A stretch of DNA of 64,000 nt from the NCBI GenBank assembly GCA_006844765.1, contig SPJV01000075.1:66419-130418 (forward strand), read 5' to 3'. The notes below the pieces were generated by a model, which saw only the letters and a program-made list of their open reading frames with translations, did not search any database and was not told where the DNA came from. Shown here one piece after another: positions 24,725-33,870 of this stretch (the stretch's first letter is position 1; every line of letters begins with the position of its first letter). The position numbers and the translations under genes were made by a program. The stretch comes from Alphaproteobacteria bacterium. Its GTDB lineage: Bacteria; Pseudomonadota; Alphaproteobacteria; UBA8366; Aestuariispiraceae.

Positions 24725-25723
24725 CTACCAGCCTTGTTTGGCGAGGCCTCGGTCACTGCGCGGGGAATCGCCGAAATGTTCGCGGTAGCACTTTGCAAAA
24801 TGAGAGGCGGAGACGAAGCCGCAGGCGAGGGCGACATCCAGCACTGACATTGTGGTCTGCCGTAACAGCGCGCGGGCGCGCAGCATGCGTAGGCCGAAAT
24901 AGTATTTACGCGGGCTGGAGCCGAGATACTTTCGGAACAACCGTTCGAGCTGCCGGGTGGAGAGGTTGACGGCTTCCGCCAGATCTTCGCGTTCCAGCGG
25001 TGCTTCAAGATTGTCTTCCATAAGCTCAATTGCGGCGAGGAGCTTCGGGTGGCTGACCCCGACACGCTGCCGCAAGGTCATGCGTTGATGTTCCGAACGG
25101 TCGCGAATCTTCGGATGCATGAACCATTCGGAGATCGTCGCCGCCAGCGCATGTCCATGCCGTTCGGTAATCAGATGCAGCATCAGATCCAGCCCGGCAG
25201 TCCCGCCGGAGCAGGTGGTGATGGGGCCGTCGATCTCATACAGCTCATCCGTCACATCAACATGCGGAAAATCCTCTTTGAAGGCATCCATATGCTCCCA
25301 ATGGATGGTGCAGCGGCGGTCGTCGAGAAGACCCGCTCGGGCCAGGACATAGGGTGCCGTCGAAACGGCAATAACAGACGTGCCCATACGCGGACATCGC
25401 CGCAGATAGGCAAAGGTGCCCGGATCGTGGAAATTCTCTACCGCGCCGCCTGCAACGACGATCACGGCGTCGAATTTGTCTTCAGTCGTGACGCTTGCTT
25501 GTGGAACCACGGGAATTCCGTTTGATCCCCGAACCGGCTCCCCATCCGCACTTATGATGGTCCAGCTATAGAGTGTCTCACCGGAAATATCATTGGCAGC
25601 GCGATAGGGCTCAATCGAGGCAGAGAGAGCGATGAAGGAAAACTGCGGCAACAACAGAATCCCAAGCCGTTGTTGCGGGATACTTATGTCGATGATTTTT
25701 GGCTCGGACGTGATTGTCGTCAT
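24725..25723 (-). CDS. GlxA family transcriptional regulator (amidase-like + AraC HTH)
   Basis: 332 residues. N-terminal DJ-1/PfpI-like sensor domain 18-190 with the nucleophile-elbow region as VSTAPYVLARAGLL, where the usual Cys is not present, and TTCSGGTAGLDLMLHLI; C-terminal AraC domain with two helix-turn-helix units (REDLAEAVNLSTRQLERLFRKYLG; SVLDVALACGFVSASHFAKCYREHFG). Members such as GbdR, CdhR and ArgR of Pseudomonas control quaternary amine or amino-acid catabolism. The start overlaps the stop of the upstream UDG gene by 4 bases. It converges on the importer operon, which is a plausible target. Confidence 0.9.
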   Translation of the reverse strand: MTTITSEPKIIDISIPQQRLGILLLPQFSFIALSASIEPYRAANDISGETLYSWTIISADGEPVRGSNGIPVVPQASVTTEDKFDAVIVVAGGAVENFHDPGTFAYLRRCPRMGTSVIAVSTAPYVLARAGLLDDRRCTIHWEHMDAFKEDFPHVDVTDELYEIDGPITTCSGGTAGLDLMLHLITERHGHALAATISEWFMHPKIRDRSEHQRMTLRQRVGVSHPKLLAAIELMEDNLEAPLEREDLAEAVNLSTRQLERLFRKYLGSSPRKYYFGLRMLRARALLRQTTMSVLDVALACGFVSASHFAKCYREHFGDSPRSDRGLAKQGW

Positions 25724-26661
25724 AGGACGCCCAGCTCCTTCAACCGTGCTTTAACCGCCAACAGGTCGCGCCAGGCGTAGCGTTTTTGGGCTGGGTTGCT
25801 CAAAAGAGAGGTCAGCCGGAAAATCGGCATGGCAGGAATGGCCTCTGAAAAAGCGGGGTGGTTGAAATCATGCCAGGTTCCCCGGATGCGGGTGATGCCT
25901 TTGATGGTCTTCAGCATGGCCTTGGCGACGGGATTGCCCATTGCAATCAGGACGCGGGGCTGGACCAATTCTATCTGTTTCATCAGGAAGGGCGCACAGG
26001 CAGCGACTTCCGCATCGGTCGGCGTGCGATTTCCGGGTGGGCGCCAAAAGACCGTGTTGGTAATGTGAACCTTGGTCCGATCAAGGTCGATGGCGCCGAG
26101 CATCGCATCCAGAAGCTTTCCGGACTGGCCGACAAAGGGCTTTCCCTGCCGGTCTTCTTCCGGACCGGGGGCTTCGCCGATTATCAGAAGGGGTGCCGTT
26201 TCCGCACCATCGAAATGGACGATGTTTTCCGCCGCGTTCTTTAGCGAGTCGCACCCGTCGAAGGCTTCCAGAGCAGCACGAAGCTCAGCCAGAGACGTAC
26301 AGTCAGCCGCAGCTGCGCGCCCGGCTGCGGCCGCCTCGGCGGCGCCAAGTGGGGCTTCGGGCGGACGTGGTGCCGCAGGCGCCGGCGCTGAAGGGTGCGG
26401 GCGCGCTTCTGCGGCTTCTGATGCTCGGGGGTGCGGTGCTTTTGCAGCCACGCGTTCCCGATGCAGGGCAAATCGATCAATCGGGGTTTCCGAAATCGCC
26501 TCATCAGCGCCCATGGAAACCTGCCAAGCCAGCGCCGCCAATGCTTGAGCGGCGTCCAGCTCAGCCTCATGTCCCGGTAACAACGCGTTTATTCCCCCTT
26601 CAACCAAGTCGCCTTTTATCCTTGATAGGTCGTTTTCCGTCAGGCGAATCCGGGAGGCCAC
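25720..26661 (-). CDS. Uracil-DNA glycosylase family 4/5-like protein, altered motif 2
   Basis: 313 residues from GTG 26659-26661, behind GGGGGAA; TTG 26676 or a start further in are possible. Residues 1-55 include LDAAQALAALAWQVSMGADEAI, then an Ala/Pro linker to about 120. The UDG fold carries motif 1 GEAPGPEEDRQGKPFVGQSG, NTVFWRPPGNRTP and ALGNPVAKAML-like MGNPVAKAML. Motif 2, normally HPA/HPS before LLRNP, reads RLTSLLSNPAQKR, so the conserved His is missing. The classical four Cys for 4Fe-4S are not all evident. It may be a weak or inactive glycosylase. Confidence 0.82.
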   Translation of the reverse strand: MASRIRLTENDLSRIKGDLVEGGINALLPGHEAELDAAQALAALAWQVSMGADEAISETPIDRFALHRERVAAKAPHPRASEAAEARPHPSAPAPAAPRPPEAPLGAAEAAAAGRAAAADCTSLAELRAALEAFDGCDSLKNAAENIVHFDGAETAPLLIIGEAPGPEEDRQGKPFVGQSGKLLDAMLGAIDLDRTKVHITNTVFWRPPGNRTPTDAEVAACAPFLMKQIELVQPRVLIAMGNPVAKAMLKTIKGITRIRGTWHDFNHPAFSEAIPAMPIFRLTSLLSNPAQKRYAWRDLLAVKARLKELGVL

Positions 26662-26788
26662 CTTATATTCCCCCAAATTGCCACAGCTTGCCCGGGCTTG
26701 GAAGACCGTGTCTTATCGATTAGAACGCGTTTTTCGCAATATTGGGCGAAACTGACTGATAGTGGATTAAGGTCGAGGAGCAGGTGTG

Positions 26789-28435
26789 ATGTCGGATGCG
26801 GTTGAACGGGATTTCATGGAATACGATGTTGTCATCGTGGGGGCTGGTCCCGCGGGCCTGTCGACGGCGATTCGCCTGAAGCAGCTGGAAGCGGAAACCG
26901 GCAAGGAAATCGCAGTCTGCGTGATCGAAAAGGGCTCGGAAGTCGGTGCCCATATCCTCTCCGGTGCGGTGCTGGAGCCGCGCGCGTTGAACGAACTTTT
27001 CCCGGACTGGAAAGATCTCGGCGCGCCGCTTGATACCCCGGCGAAGGATGACCATTTCCTCTTCCTCACCGAAAAGAAGGCCTTCAAGCTGCCGACCCCG
27101 CCGCAAATGCATAATGAAGGCAACTATATCATCTCGCTTGGCAATTTCTGTCGCTGGCTGGGTGAACAGGCAGAAGCGATAGGTGTGGAAATTTATCCGG
27201 GCTTTGCCGCAGCGGAAATCCTCTACCATGAAGATGGCTCGGTTAAAGGCGTGGCGACTGGCGACATGGGGCGCCTGAAAGACGGCTCTGAAGGACCGAT
27301 GTTCCAGGTCGGCATGGAACTGCATGCCAAACAGACTGTTTTCTCCGAAGGGTGCCGGGGGCATCTCGGCAAGATGCTGATGGAGAAGTTTGATCTGCGT
27401 ACCGATTGTGACACGCAGACATATGGCCTCGGCATGAAAGAGCTGTGGGAAATCGATCCGGAGAAATCACAGCCGGGCAAGATCGTGCACACCACTGGCT
27501 GGCCGATGGATTCGAAGACCTATGGCGGATCCTTCATGTATCACCTGGAAGGCAATCAGGTCTCCATCGGGTATGTGGTCGGGCTGGACTACGAGAACCC
27601 CTATCTTTTCCCCTATATGGAATTTCAGCGCTTCAAGCATCACCCGGAAATCGCCAAGGTTCTGGAAGGCGGCAAGCGGGTTGCCTATGGCGCGCGGGCG
27701 TTGAACGAAGGCGGCTATCAGTCAATTCCGAAGCTGACCTTCCCGGGCGGCTGCATGGTCGGTTGTGAAGCAGGCTTCCTGAATGTGCCGAAGATCAAGG
27801 GCACGCACACCGCGATGAAATCCGGCATGACCGCCGCCGAGGCGCTGTTCGAGGCCCTGACCGGCGAAGAAGAAGCGCCGCGTGAAATCACCAGCTATCC
27901 GGAAAAGCTGAAAGGCACCTGGGTCTGGGATGAGCTTTATTCCGTTCGCAACATCCGCCCCAGCTTCAAATGGGGCTTCTGGGCCGCCCTGGTTTATTCC
28001 GGCATTGATACCTATCTGTTCCGGGGCAAGGCGCCTTGGACGCTGAAGCACCATGGTCCGGACCATGCCTCGCTGAAGCCCAAGAGCGCCTATAAGCCGA
28101 TTGATTATCCGAAGCCGGATAACAAAATCAGCTTTGACCGCCTGACCAATGTCGCATTCTCCGGCACCAATCACGAAGAAGATCAGCCGGTCCACCTGAC
28201 CCTGAAGGACGCGGATGTGCCGGTGAAGGTCAATCTGGCGGAATGGGATGAACCGGCCCAGCGCTACTGTCCTGCCGGCGTCTATGAAATCGTCGAAGAT
28301 GACGACGGCCCGCGCTTCCAGATCAACCACCAGAACTGCGTCCACTGCAAAACCTGCGACATCAAGGACCCCAGCCAAAACATCAACTGGGTCGTCCCGC
28401 AGGGCGGTGAAGGGCCGAACTATCCGAATATGTAA
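26789..28435 (+). CDS. Electron transfer flavoprotein-ubiquinone oxidoreductase
   Basis: 548 residues from ATG 26789, with GAGGAG upstream. FAD motif VVIVGAGPAGLSTAIRLKQL at the N-terminus, GAHILSGAVLEPRAL, the ubiquinone/membrane region GGCMVGCEAGFLNVPKIKGTHT, and at the C-terminus a 4Fe-4S ferredoxin-like cluster (INHQNCVHCKTCDIKDPSQN, plus the Cys of RYCPAGVYE). It takes electrons from ETF, reduced by acyl-CoA or dimethylglycine/sarcosine dehydrogenases, and passes them to ubiquinone at the inner membrane. It stands alone; etfAB are not in the window. Confidence 0.97.
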   Translation: MSDAVERDFMEYDVVIVGAGPAGLSTAIRLKQLEAETGKEIAVCVIEKGSEVGAHILSGAVLEPRALNELFPDWKDLGAPLDTPAKDDHFLFLTEKKAFKLPTPPQMHNEGNYIISLGNFCRWLGEQAEAIGVEIYPGFAAAEILYHEDGSVKGVATGDMGRLKDGSEGPMFQVGMELHAKQTVFSEGCRGHLGKMLMEKFDLRTDCDTQTYGLGMKELWEIDPEKSQPGKIVHTTGWPMDSKTYGGSFMYHLEGNQVSIGYVVGLDYENPYLFPYMEFQRFKHHPEIAKVLEGGKRVAYGARALNEGGYQSIPKLTFPGGCMVGCEAGFLNVPKIKGTHTAMKSGMTAAEALFEALTGEEEAPREITSYPEKLKGTWVWDELYSVRNIRPSFKWGFWAALVYSGIDTYLFRGKAPWTLKHHGPDHASLKPKSAYKPIDYPKPDNKISFDRLTNVAFSGTNHEEDQPVHLTLKDADVPVKVNLAEWDEPAQRYCPAGVYEIVEDDDGPRFQINHQNCVHCKTCDIKDPSQNINWVVPQGGEGPNYPNM

Positions 28436-28477
28436 GGGCGGCACCTCGTTCAGGACAGCAATGCTCTCCTTCCCGGT

Positions 28478-28620
28478 CTAGTACCGTCGGCAGGGGACGC
28501 TGGCGAAATAGTGGGCGAGGGTTTTGATCTCACTGTCGGTCAGTTTATGGCCGGTGACCTCCATCAGGCGGTGGTAGCGGCGTGCTGACCCGTGTTTTCC
28601 TTTGACGGAGATCGACCAAT
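28478..28620 (-). pseudogene. 3' remnant of a c-type cytochrome gene
   Basis: Reading the minus strand to the TAG at 28478-28480 gives GSARRYHRLMEV, then TGHKLTDSEIKTLAHYFASV, then PCRRY. The LTDSEIKTLAHYFASV stretch is the C-terminal helix signature of small class I cytochromes c (c4/c553 type, LSDxEIxALAxYxxSL). No haem motif CxxCH or start is found upstream before 28800. So only the gene tail survives, probably cut by the insertion of the LysR block. Confidence 0.6.
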
Positions 28621-28797
28621 CTCAATTAGAGGAAAGAAAGTGTGCCGATCTAGATAAACCGTCTTGCGACCTGTTGATCGGTCATTCTTTCCGCCACTGT
28701 CTCGCCAGTCTCCGCAGCCGCCACGGTGCCGGTGAAGGGGCGATTCTTACGCTGCGGAGGTCCTTGATCAGCCCCGTGGAGGAAGCGGATTGGAAGG

Positions 28798-29700
28798 CTA
28801 TGCAAGTTCGGACAACGCCGTTCTTAGACGGGGAGATGCGAAGTCGATGAAGGCGCGGATCTTGGGGGCGACAAGCTTGGCGTGGGGATGGACCAAATGC
28901 ACTGGCTGTGGCTCAAGCGTATAGGACGGGAGTATTGGGACGAGTGTTCCGACCCGAATTTGCGCCGCGACCATGTAAGACAAGGCATTGGTGATGCCTT
29001 GGCCTGCTTCAGCAGCTTGTATTGATGTGACCGCATCATTGATCTCAAATCTTGGTGTTAAGGAAACACTCCCCAACTTTTGATTCTTTCGATAGCGCCA
29101 TTCGCCATTTTGCATAAGGCTCGTGAAGGCGATGATGGCGTGGGAGCGTAGGTCACTGGGTATCGTTGGTATCCCGTGTTCGGCGAGGTAAGACGGGCTT
29201 GCGACGAGAATCCGGTGAACGGTGCCTACCTGCTTTGCGATCAGGCTTGAGTCCGGCAGCGGCCCAATGCGAACAGCAATATCGATACCTTCTTCAACCA
29301 AATTGACGACCCGGTCCAAAAGCATCACGGAAACCGAAACACTCGGGTGCTGAACCAGAAAGTCAGAGACAATTGGCGCCAGCGCAGAACGCCCGAAAGT
29401 CACTGAGGCGGTCATCGTCAAATGTCCTTGCGGCACGGCAGTGTCGCCTACCGCTTCTTTCTCCGCGAACTCCAGGTCCGATATGATACGTTCGGCGCTC
29501 ACAAGAAACCGCTGACCGGCTTCCGTTATCGCTAAACTGCGCGTTGTTCTGTTGAAGACACGAGCGCCCAGCCGCGCCTCCAACGAGGAGATGGCGCGTG
29601 TCACAGCCGGTGGCGACATTCTGAGACGCCGGCCAGCCTTAGCGAAGCTCCCCGTTCTCGCGGCGGCAATAAACACTTCAAGCTCGTGCAGGCGATCCAT
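28798..29700 (-). CDS. LysR family transcriptional regulator
   Basis: 300 residues. N-terminal winged helix ELEVFIAAARTGSFAKAGRRL with MSPPAVTRAISSLEARLGARVF, then the periplasmic-binding-like effector domain (GHLTMTASVTFGRSALAP; GIDIAVRIGPLPDSSL). It belongs to the group of LysR proteins like DmlR/CrgA that control small adjacent oxidoreductase genes. It is divergent from the AhpD-like gene, with a perfect inverted repeat over its ribosome site. That fits autorepression and control of the three-gene operon. Confidence 0.92.
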   Translation of the reverse strand: MDRLHELEVFIAAARTGSFAKAGRRLRMSPPAVTRAISSLEARLGARVFNRTTRSLAITEAGQRFLVSAERIISDLEFAEKEAVGDTAVPQGHLTMTASVTFGRSALAPIVSDFLVQHPSVSVSVMLLDRVVNLVEEGIDIAVRIGPLPDSSLIAKQVGTVHRILVASPSYLAEHGIPTIPSDLRSHAIIAFTSLMQNGEWRYRKNQKLGSVSLTPRFEINDAVTSIQAAEAGQGITNALSYMVAAQIRVGTLVPILPSYTLEPQPVHLVHPHAKLVAPKIRAFIDFASPRLRTALSELA

Positions 29701-29703
29701 AGA

Positions 29704-29724
29704 TTATTCCTTTAAATGGAATAA
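29704..29724. promoter_or_regulatory. Inverted repeat, probable LysR-type operator
   Basis: TTATTCC (29704-29710) and GGAATAA (29718-29724) are perfect arms separated by TTTAAAT. It contains the T-N11-A form of LysR boxes, lies directly before the lysR start and covers its AAAGGA ribosome site. Confidence 0.65.
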
Positions 29725-29858
29725 AGACTTTCTTATTGAATGTATTCTTCCAAATCAAGCCTTGCGCCATATTCCGTTCCGGGACGCGCTGCTGCGTCTG
29801 CACATCGTCGCGGCCGATTTCGTTGTGAAGGCCGCTGATAACTCAAAGGAGAAGTGAA

Positions 29859-30404
29859 ATGGCACGTTTAGACGTAATCGACCCGAAGACAGCGAGTGGT
29901 GAGGCAAAGGAATTGCTTGATGCGGTTCAGTCCGGATTGGGAATGGTTCCAAACTTCATCCGCGTCCTGGCGAATTCACCAGCGGCATTGTCAGCATTCC
30001 TGGGTCTCCATGGGATCGCCGGTGCCGGGACACTCGACCCAAAAACGCGGGAGCGTATTGCACTCGCTGTCGCAGAACAGAACGCGTGCCAATACTGCGT
30101 GTCCGCTCATACCGCGATTGGCCGGAAGGCGGGCCTCGACGTCGAGGAAATTCTCGCCAATCGTCAGGGGCGCTCATCGGATTCAAAGGCCGCGGCGGCC
30201 ATTACCTTCGCCGGATTGCTTGTTGAGAATATGGGTGAGGTGAGTACGGCAGAATTCGAAACCGTGCGGGCCGCCGGGCATGACGATGCTGAGATCATCG
30301 AGATCATTGCTCATGTCGCGATGAATATCTTCACCAATCTGATCGGCAAAGCGACGCAGGTGGAAATCGATTTCCCTGAAGTTGCGTTGAATCAAGCGGC
30401 TTAG
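29859..30404 (+). CDS. Carboxymuconolactone decarboxylase / AhpD-like protein
   Basis: 181 residues, all-helical CMD domain with the redox pair in EQNACQYCVSAHTAIGRKAG (Cys-x2-Cys-x3-His as in AhpD) and MVPNFIRVLANSPAALSAFLG before it. AhpD-type proteins reduce peroxide-handling partners; many paralogs are peroxidases of unknown partner. GGAGAAGTGAA lies before ATG 29859. It is the first gene of an operon with the DUF1348 and FMN-binding genes, and divergent from LysR. Confidence 0.9.
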   Translation: MARLDVIDPKTASGEAKELLDAVQSGLGMVPNFIRVLANSPAALSAFLGLHGIAGAGTLDPKTRERIALAVAEQNACQYCVSAHTAIGRKAGLDVEEILANRQGRSSDSKAAAAITFAGLLVENMGEVSTAEFETVRAAGHDDAEIIEIIAHVAMNIFTNLIGKATQVEIDFPEVALNQAA

Positions 30405-30501
30405 CCCGACAATGGAGTCGCGACCGGTGCGATAAAAGTCTGCGCCGGTCGCCGAGCCAGAAGCATTCGGGATAATTCAGCCAAAAAATGGAGTATATCA
30501 A

Positions 30502-30987
30502 ATGAGCGATTTTACCACGCGGATTATTCGTCCGCCGTTTCCGCCGTTCACGTTAGAACACGCTGTCTTGAAGGTCAGAATGGCGGAAGATGCGTGGAAT
30601 TCCCGTGATCCGGAGCGTGTCGCCCCTGCCTATACGGAAGATAGTGTTTGGCGTAATCGAGATGTTTTTCCGAAAGGCCGCGCAGAGATCATCAAGTTTC
30701 TCCACCAGAAATGGGAGCGGGAGCAGGAATACCGGCTGATCAAAGAGCTCTGGTCATTCGCTGGAAGTCGGATTGCGGTTCGTTTCGTTTATGAATGGCG
30801 AGATACGGCGGGGCTATGGTTCCGCAGCCACGGTAACGAGAATTGGGAGTTTGATGATCGCGGCCTTATGCGTGAACGCCATGCGAGCATCAATGATCGG
30901 ATGATCGATGAATCCGACCGCAAGTTTCTCTGGCCGCTCGGCTCGCGCCCGGTCGATCATCCAGGGCTGACAGAGCTTGGGCTATAG
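30502..30987 (+). CDS. DUF1348 / nuclear transport factor 2-like protein
   Basis: 161 residues covering the DUF1348 (SnoaL-like cone fold) family: PPFPPFTLEHAVLKVRMAED, AWNSRDPERVAPAYTEDSVWRN, RAEIIKFLHQKWEREQEYRL, then RFVYEWRD and NENWEFDDRGLMRERHAS. The family is small and of unknown function and occurs next to stress or aromatic-degradation genes. It lies 97 bases after the AhpD-like gene and 30 bases before the FMN-binding gene. Confidence 0.9.
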   Translation: MSDFTTRIIRPPFPPFTLEHAVLKVRMAEDAWNSRDPERVAPAYTEDSVWRNRDVFPKGRAEIIKFLHQKWEREQEYRLIKELWSFAGSRIAVRFVYEWRDTAGLWFRSHGNENWEFDDRGLMRERHASINDRMIDESDRKFLWPLGSRPVDHPGLTELGL

Positions 30988-31017
30988 CAGGTTAGACAAA
31001 CGAACAGGGAGGCAAAC

Positions 31018-31638
31018 ATGCCCAATCAATTTGCAGCAATCGCTTTTACGCCTTCGGTGAAAGCAATGCAGGCGGAACGGGGAAGCCGAAACGCCTATGG
31101 CAAACAGGAAGAACATCCTGAGTTGCTCAACCACGTGCTCGGTGATGCGGAGGCCGCGTTTATAGCGGAACGAGATTCATTCTATTTGGCGACGGTCGGC
31201 GAAACCGGCTGGCCTTACATGCAGCATCGCGGTGGTCCAGTCGGGTTTATGCGCATCCTGGATGAGAACCGGCTCGGTTTCGCAGATTTCCGCGGCAACC
31301 GCCAATATATCACTACCGGCAATCTGCAGGGTGATGACCGGGTTTCCATATTCTTGATCGATTATCCAAATAAACGCCGATTGAAAATCTTGGGCCGCGC
31401 TAAGGCCGTCGATCTTGATGATGAAGCAATGCTGTCCCGACTCGAAGTCCCAGGTTATCGCGCCCGGGTTGAGCGCGGGATTATCATTTTTGTCGAGGCC
31501 TATGATTGGAATTGCCCGCAACACATCACAGAGCGCTATACACGCGAGCAAGTGATGGTGATGACCTCTGCATTGGCGGCGCGTGTTGAAGCTCTTGAGG
31601 CAGAACTCGCCAATCATGGTCGGCGGGGCGAACGCTAA
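31018..31638 (+). CDS. Pyridoxamine 5'-phosphate oxidase-like flavin-binding protein
   Basis: 206 residues. The split-barrel domain has FYLATVGETGWPYMQHRGGP, GFADFRGNRQYITTGNL and RVSIFLIDYPNKRRLKILG, a pattern of PNPOx-like proteins that bind FMN or F420. The C-terminus (VEALEAELANHGRRGER) is a charged helix. Ribosome site AGGGAGG is at 31005-31015. It is the last gene of the LysR-linked operon. A role in redox defence is inferred from the AhpD-like partner. Confidence 0.88.
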   Translation: MPNQFAAIAFTPSVKAMQAERGSRNAYGKQEEHPELLNHVLGDAEAAFIAERDSFYLATVGETGWPYMQHRGGPVGFMRILDENRLGFADFRGNRQYITTGNLQGDDRVSIFLIDYPNKRRLKILGRAKAVDLDDEAMLSRLEVPGYRARVERGIIIFVEAYDWNCPQHITERYTREQVMVMTSALAARVEALEAELANHGRRGER

Positions 31639-31667
31639 TGTGAGCCCCCCGCCAGCCTTGATCTGTG

Positions 31668-31772
31668 TTAAGATGCCAGCTTGCCCAGTTCTGCCAGAAG
31701 CAGGGCGATGGTTGATGTGTCTATGCTGTCGGGGGCGAGATAAAACAGCTTGATAACCGGGTCCACGACCTA
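31668..31772 (-). pseudogene. Short 3' gene remnant
   Basis: The minus strand reads VVDPVIKLFYLAPDSIDTST, then IALLLAELGKLAS and TAA at 31668-31670, with codon use like a real gene, but a TAG sits immediately upstream of the first codon and no start exists. It looks like the tail of a larger gene that I cannot identify. With the cytochrome remnant it brackets the LysR block. Confidence 0.35.
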
Positions 31773-31809
31773 TTTTAAAAACAGCGATCAATGACGTTTA
31801 GACTCGCGT

Positions 31810-33858
31810 CTAAATGACCCGCCTTGGCACGCGTTCGTCGATCTTGCGCGTTGCAGTCGGCGTTCCGTCCTCGCTAATGTCGACATGCCCCATGAAGTTG
31901 AGCGCATCGAGATCGGCGGTCACTGTCAGCACACCTTCCAGCTTGGTCGACCAATTTCCGCGAGTGTTTGCGATCGTGTAGTGCAGTTCCGCCTTGGCGC
32001 TCAGTGGATCGTCGCCCTGGCATGAGTACTTCAGTGAACCCCGGGTATCGAGGGTCATGCCGTGCGCCTCGATCCGAAAGGCGCCGTCGTCCTTGATATA
32101 GGTTCGGGTCCATCGGTCGGCGACGAGGTCGCGTTCGATCGTTCGCTCGCGCGCGACGGGGCGAAGCCACGTCATATCTAACGGCGGCGGCATGGTGGGT
32201 TTCGCAAAATCTGGCACCGGATCGTCTGGGGCCTCAGCGGGCCAGACCGGAAGGTCGAACCGGCATCCGCTTGTATCCAAGACCACCGTCATCCGTTCTG
32301 GCGCGGGCCAGATCAATGGGAAGCTTTCGGTCGAAACAGAAACCCGGATGCGATGGCCGGCGGGCACATGCTGGGCGATGTCGTTGGCAGCTATCGAGAC
32401 ATCCATCCACGCGCCCGGCTCCATCGGCTCCGGCCTATCGAACCCGTTTCGATGCGCGAGGTTAAGGAGGCCATAGGTGATCTGGCTGCTCGTCCCATCA
32501 GGTGCGACATCGCATACCCGCAGGGTCAAATTTCCCAACCGCGTATCAGTTCGGATCCGCAGTCGCGCGATCGGAGCGCCGCAAATCTCTATTGGGTGCT
32601 CTAGCACGGCGCTGTCGAAGCAAAGCGATCCAGCATCTTCTTCCCGCTGGTCCGGCGGTAGCTCCGGGCCGACACCATGGGGCAGCCACTCCCCACCTGA
32701 CATGGCGTTCGCAAGAGGGGATTTCAGGGTAAGCGGCGCGCCGGGTGCTGCTTCCGTGTCGAGGCGTCCCGGGTTCATCGCGTAGCGGACATTCTCCGTC
32801 TCGCGCGGCGGCCAGCAGTCGGTCCCGATCCAGCGGCCATCCCGAAAGGGTCGGGACGTAGCGGGCGGTGCCGGGTCCTGCATGTAGAAGGTCAGGCGCG
32901 GTTCCCGGTCCATGCCATTGTCGATACCCTTCAGCCACCGATCCCACCAACGTGTTGCCTCCTGCAAGAAACCGATCTGCGGGCCGGGCATCGCGATATG
33001 CGGATAGGTATGAGCCCAAGGGCCGATCAGCGTCCGGCACGGCGCCTTGATCCCGTTCGCCATCCGAACGGCGGCGTTGCTGTAGCCATCCACCCAGCCG
33101 CACATGACGTAGGTCGCGGCCTCGATATCGTCGTAGTTCTCGCGGACCGACGCATGGCGCCAATAGGCGGATTTTTCCTGCTCCCCTGTCCAATGCTCCA
33201 GGACGGAGGGCGCCTTCTCAATCCTCTCCCGCCAGATGTCTCGCCATTCGTCTCCCACGAGAAGCGGATCCGGGGGGCGCATCATGTAGAGGAAATATAG
33301 CCACCCCCAGGAGAGATTGGCGGTCAGCAGACAGCCACCCTTGAAATGGATGTCATCCATGAAGCGGTCATCGGTGCCGTGGACCGGGATGATGGCTTTA
33401 AGCGATGGGGGGCGGCGCGCTGCGACCTGCAACGCGCTGAAAGCGCCCCAGGACATGCCGAACATGCCGGTCGTGCCGCTACACCAGGGCTGGGCGGCGA
33501 TCCAGGCCAGGGCCTCAACCGCATCATCCTGTTCCTGGACCACATACTCATCCATCGGCCCGCCGTCGGATTCCTGCGATCCACGCGTCTCCAGCCGGAT
33601 CGACGCATAGCCATGCCCGGCAAACCAGGGATGGATCAACTGATCGCGCGGGGCGGAGAAGTCTCGATGGCGGAAGGGGATATATTCAATAACAGCCGGA
33701 ACCGGGTCCGCTTCCGCATCCTCCGGGATCCACATACGCGCCGACAGCCGTGTTCCATCGGATAACGGAATCCGAAGGTCTTCAACAACCCGGACCCGCC
33801 GCGGAAACGTCGCCACCTGTTCGATGGTAGCGACGTCTGCGGCGACCAGATTGACCAT
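31810..33858 (-). CDS. CocE/NonD family hydrolase
   Basis: 682 residues. X-Pro dipeptidyl-peptidase S15-like alpha/beta hydrolase: oxyanion region AVIEYIPFRHRD, GYASIRLETRGSQESDGG, nucleophile Ser in GMFGMSWGAFSALQ, GWVDGYSNAAV near the acid and HTYPHIAMPGP near the His, then a C-terminal jelly-roll domain. It cleaves esters or amides of unknown substrate (cocaine esterase, glutaryl-7-ACA acylase relatives). It follows leuB with 12 bases between, so may be cotranscribed. Confidence 0.9.
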   Translation of the reverse strand: MVNLVAADVATIEQVATFPRRVRVVEDLRIPLSDGTRLSARMWIPEDAEADPVPAVIEYIPFRHRDFSAPRDQLIHPWFAGHGYASIRLETRGSQESDGGPMDEYVVQEQDDAVEALAWIAAQPWCSGTTGMFGMSWGAFSALQVAARRPPSLKAIIPVHGTDDRFMDDIHFKGGCLLTANLSWGWLYFLYMMRPPDPLLVGDEWRDIWRERIEKAPSVLEHWTGEQEKSAYWRHASVRENYDDIEAATYVMCGWVDGYSNAAVRMANGIKAPCRTLIGPWAHTYPHIAMPGPQIGFLQEATRWWDRWLKGIDNGMDREPRLTFYMQDPAPPATSRPFRDGRWIGTDCWPPRETENVRYAMNPGRLDTEAAPGAPLTLKSPLANAMSGGEWLPHGVGPELPPDQREEDAGSLCFDSAVLEHPIEICGAPIARLRIRTDTRLGNLTLRVCDVAPDGTSSQITYGLLNLAHRNGFDRPEPMEPGAWMDVSIAANDIAQHVPAGHRIRVSVSTESFPLIWPAPERMTVVLDTSGCRFDLPVWPAEAPDDPVPDFAKPTMPPPLDMTWLRPVARERTIERDLVADRWTRTYIKDDGAFRIEAHGMTLDTRGSLKYSCQGDDPLSAKAELHYTIANTRGNWSTKLEGVLTVTADLDALNFMGHVDISEDGTPTATRKIDERVPRRVI

Positions 33859-33870
33859 GATGGAAGCCCC

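Noticed and set aside
27722..28444. 240-codon frame antisense to ETF-QO
   Set aside because: Shadow of a certain gene in a GC-rich genome; no family similarity.
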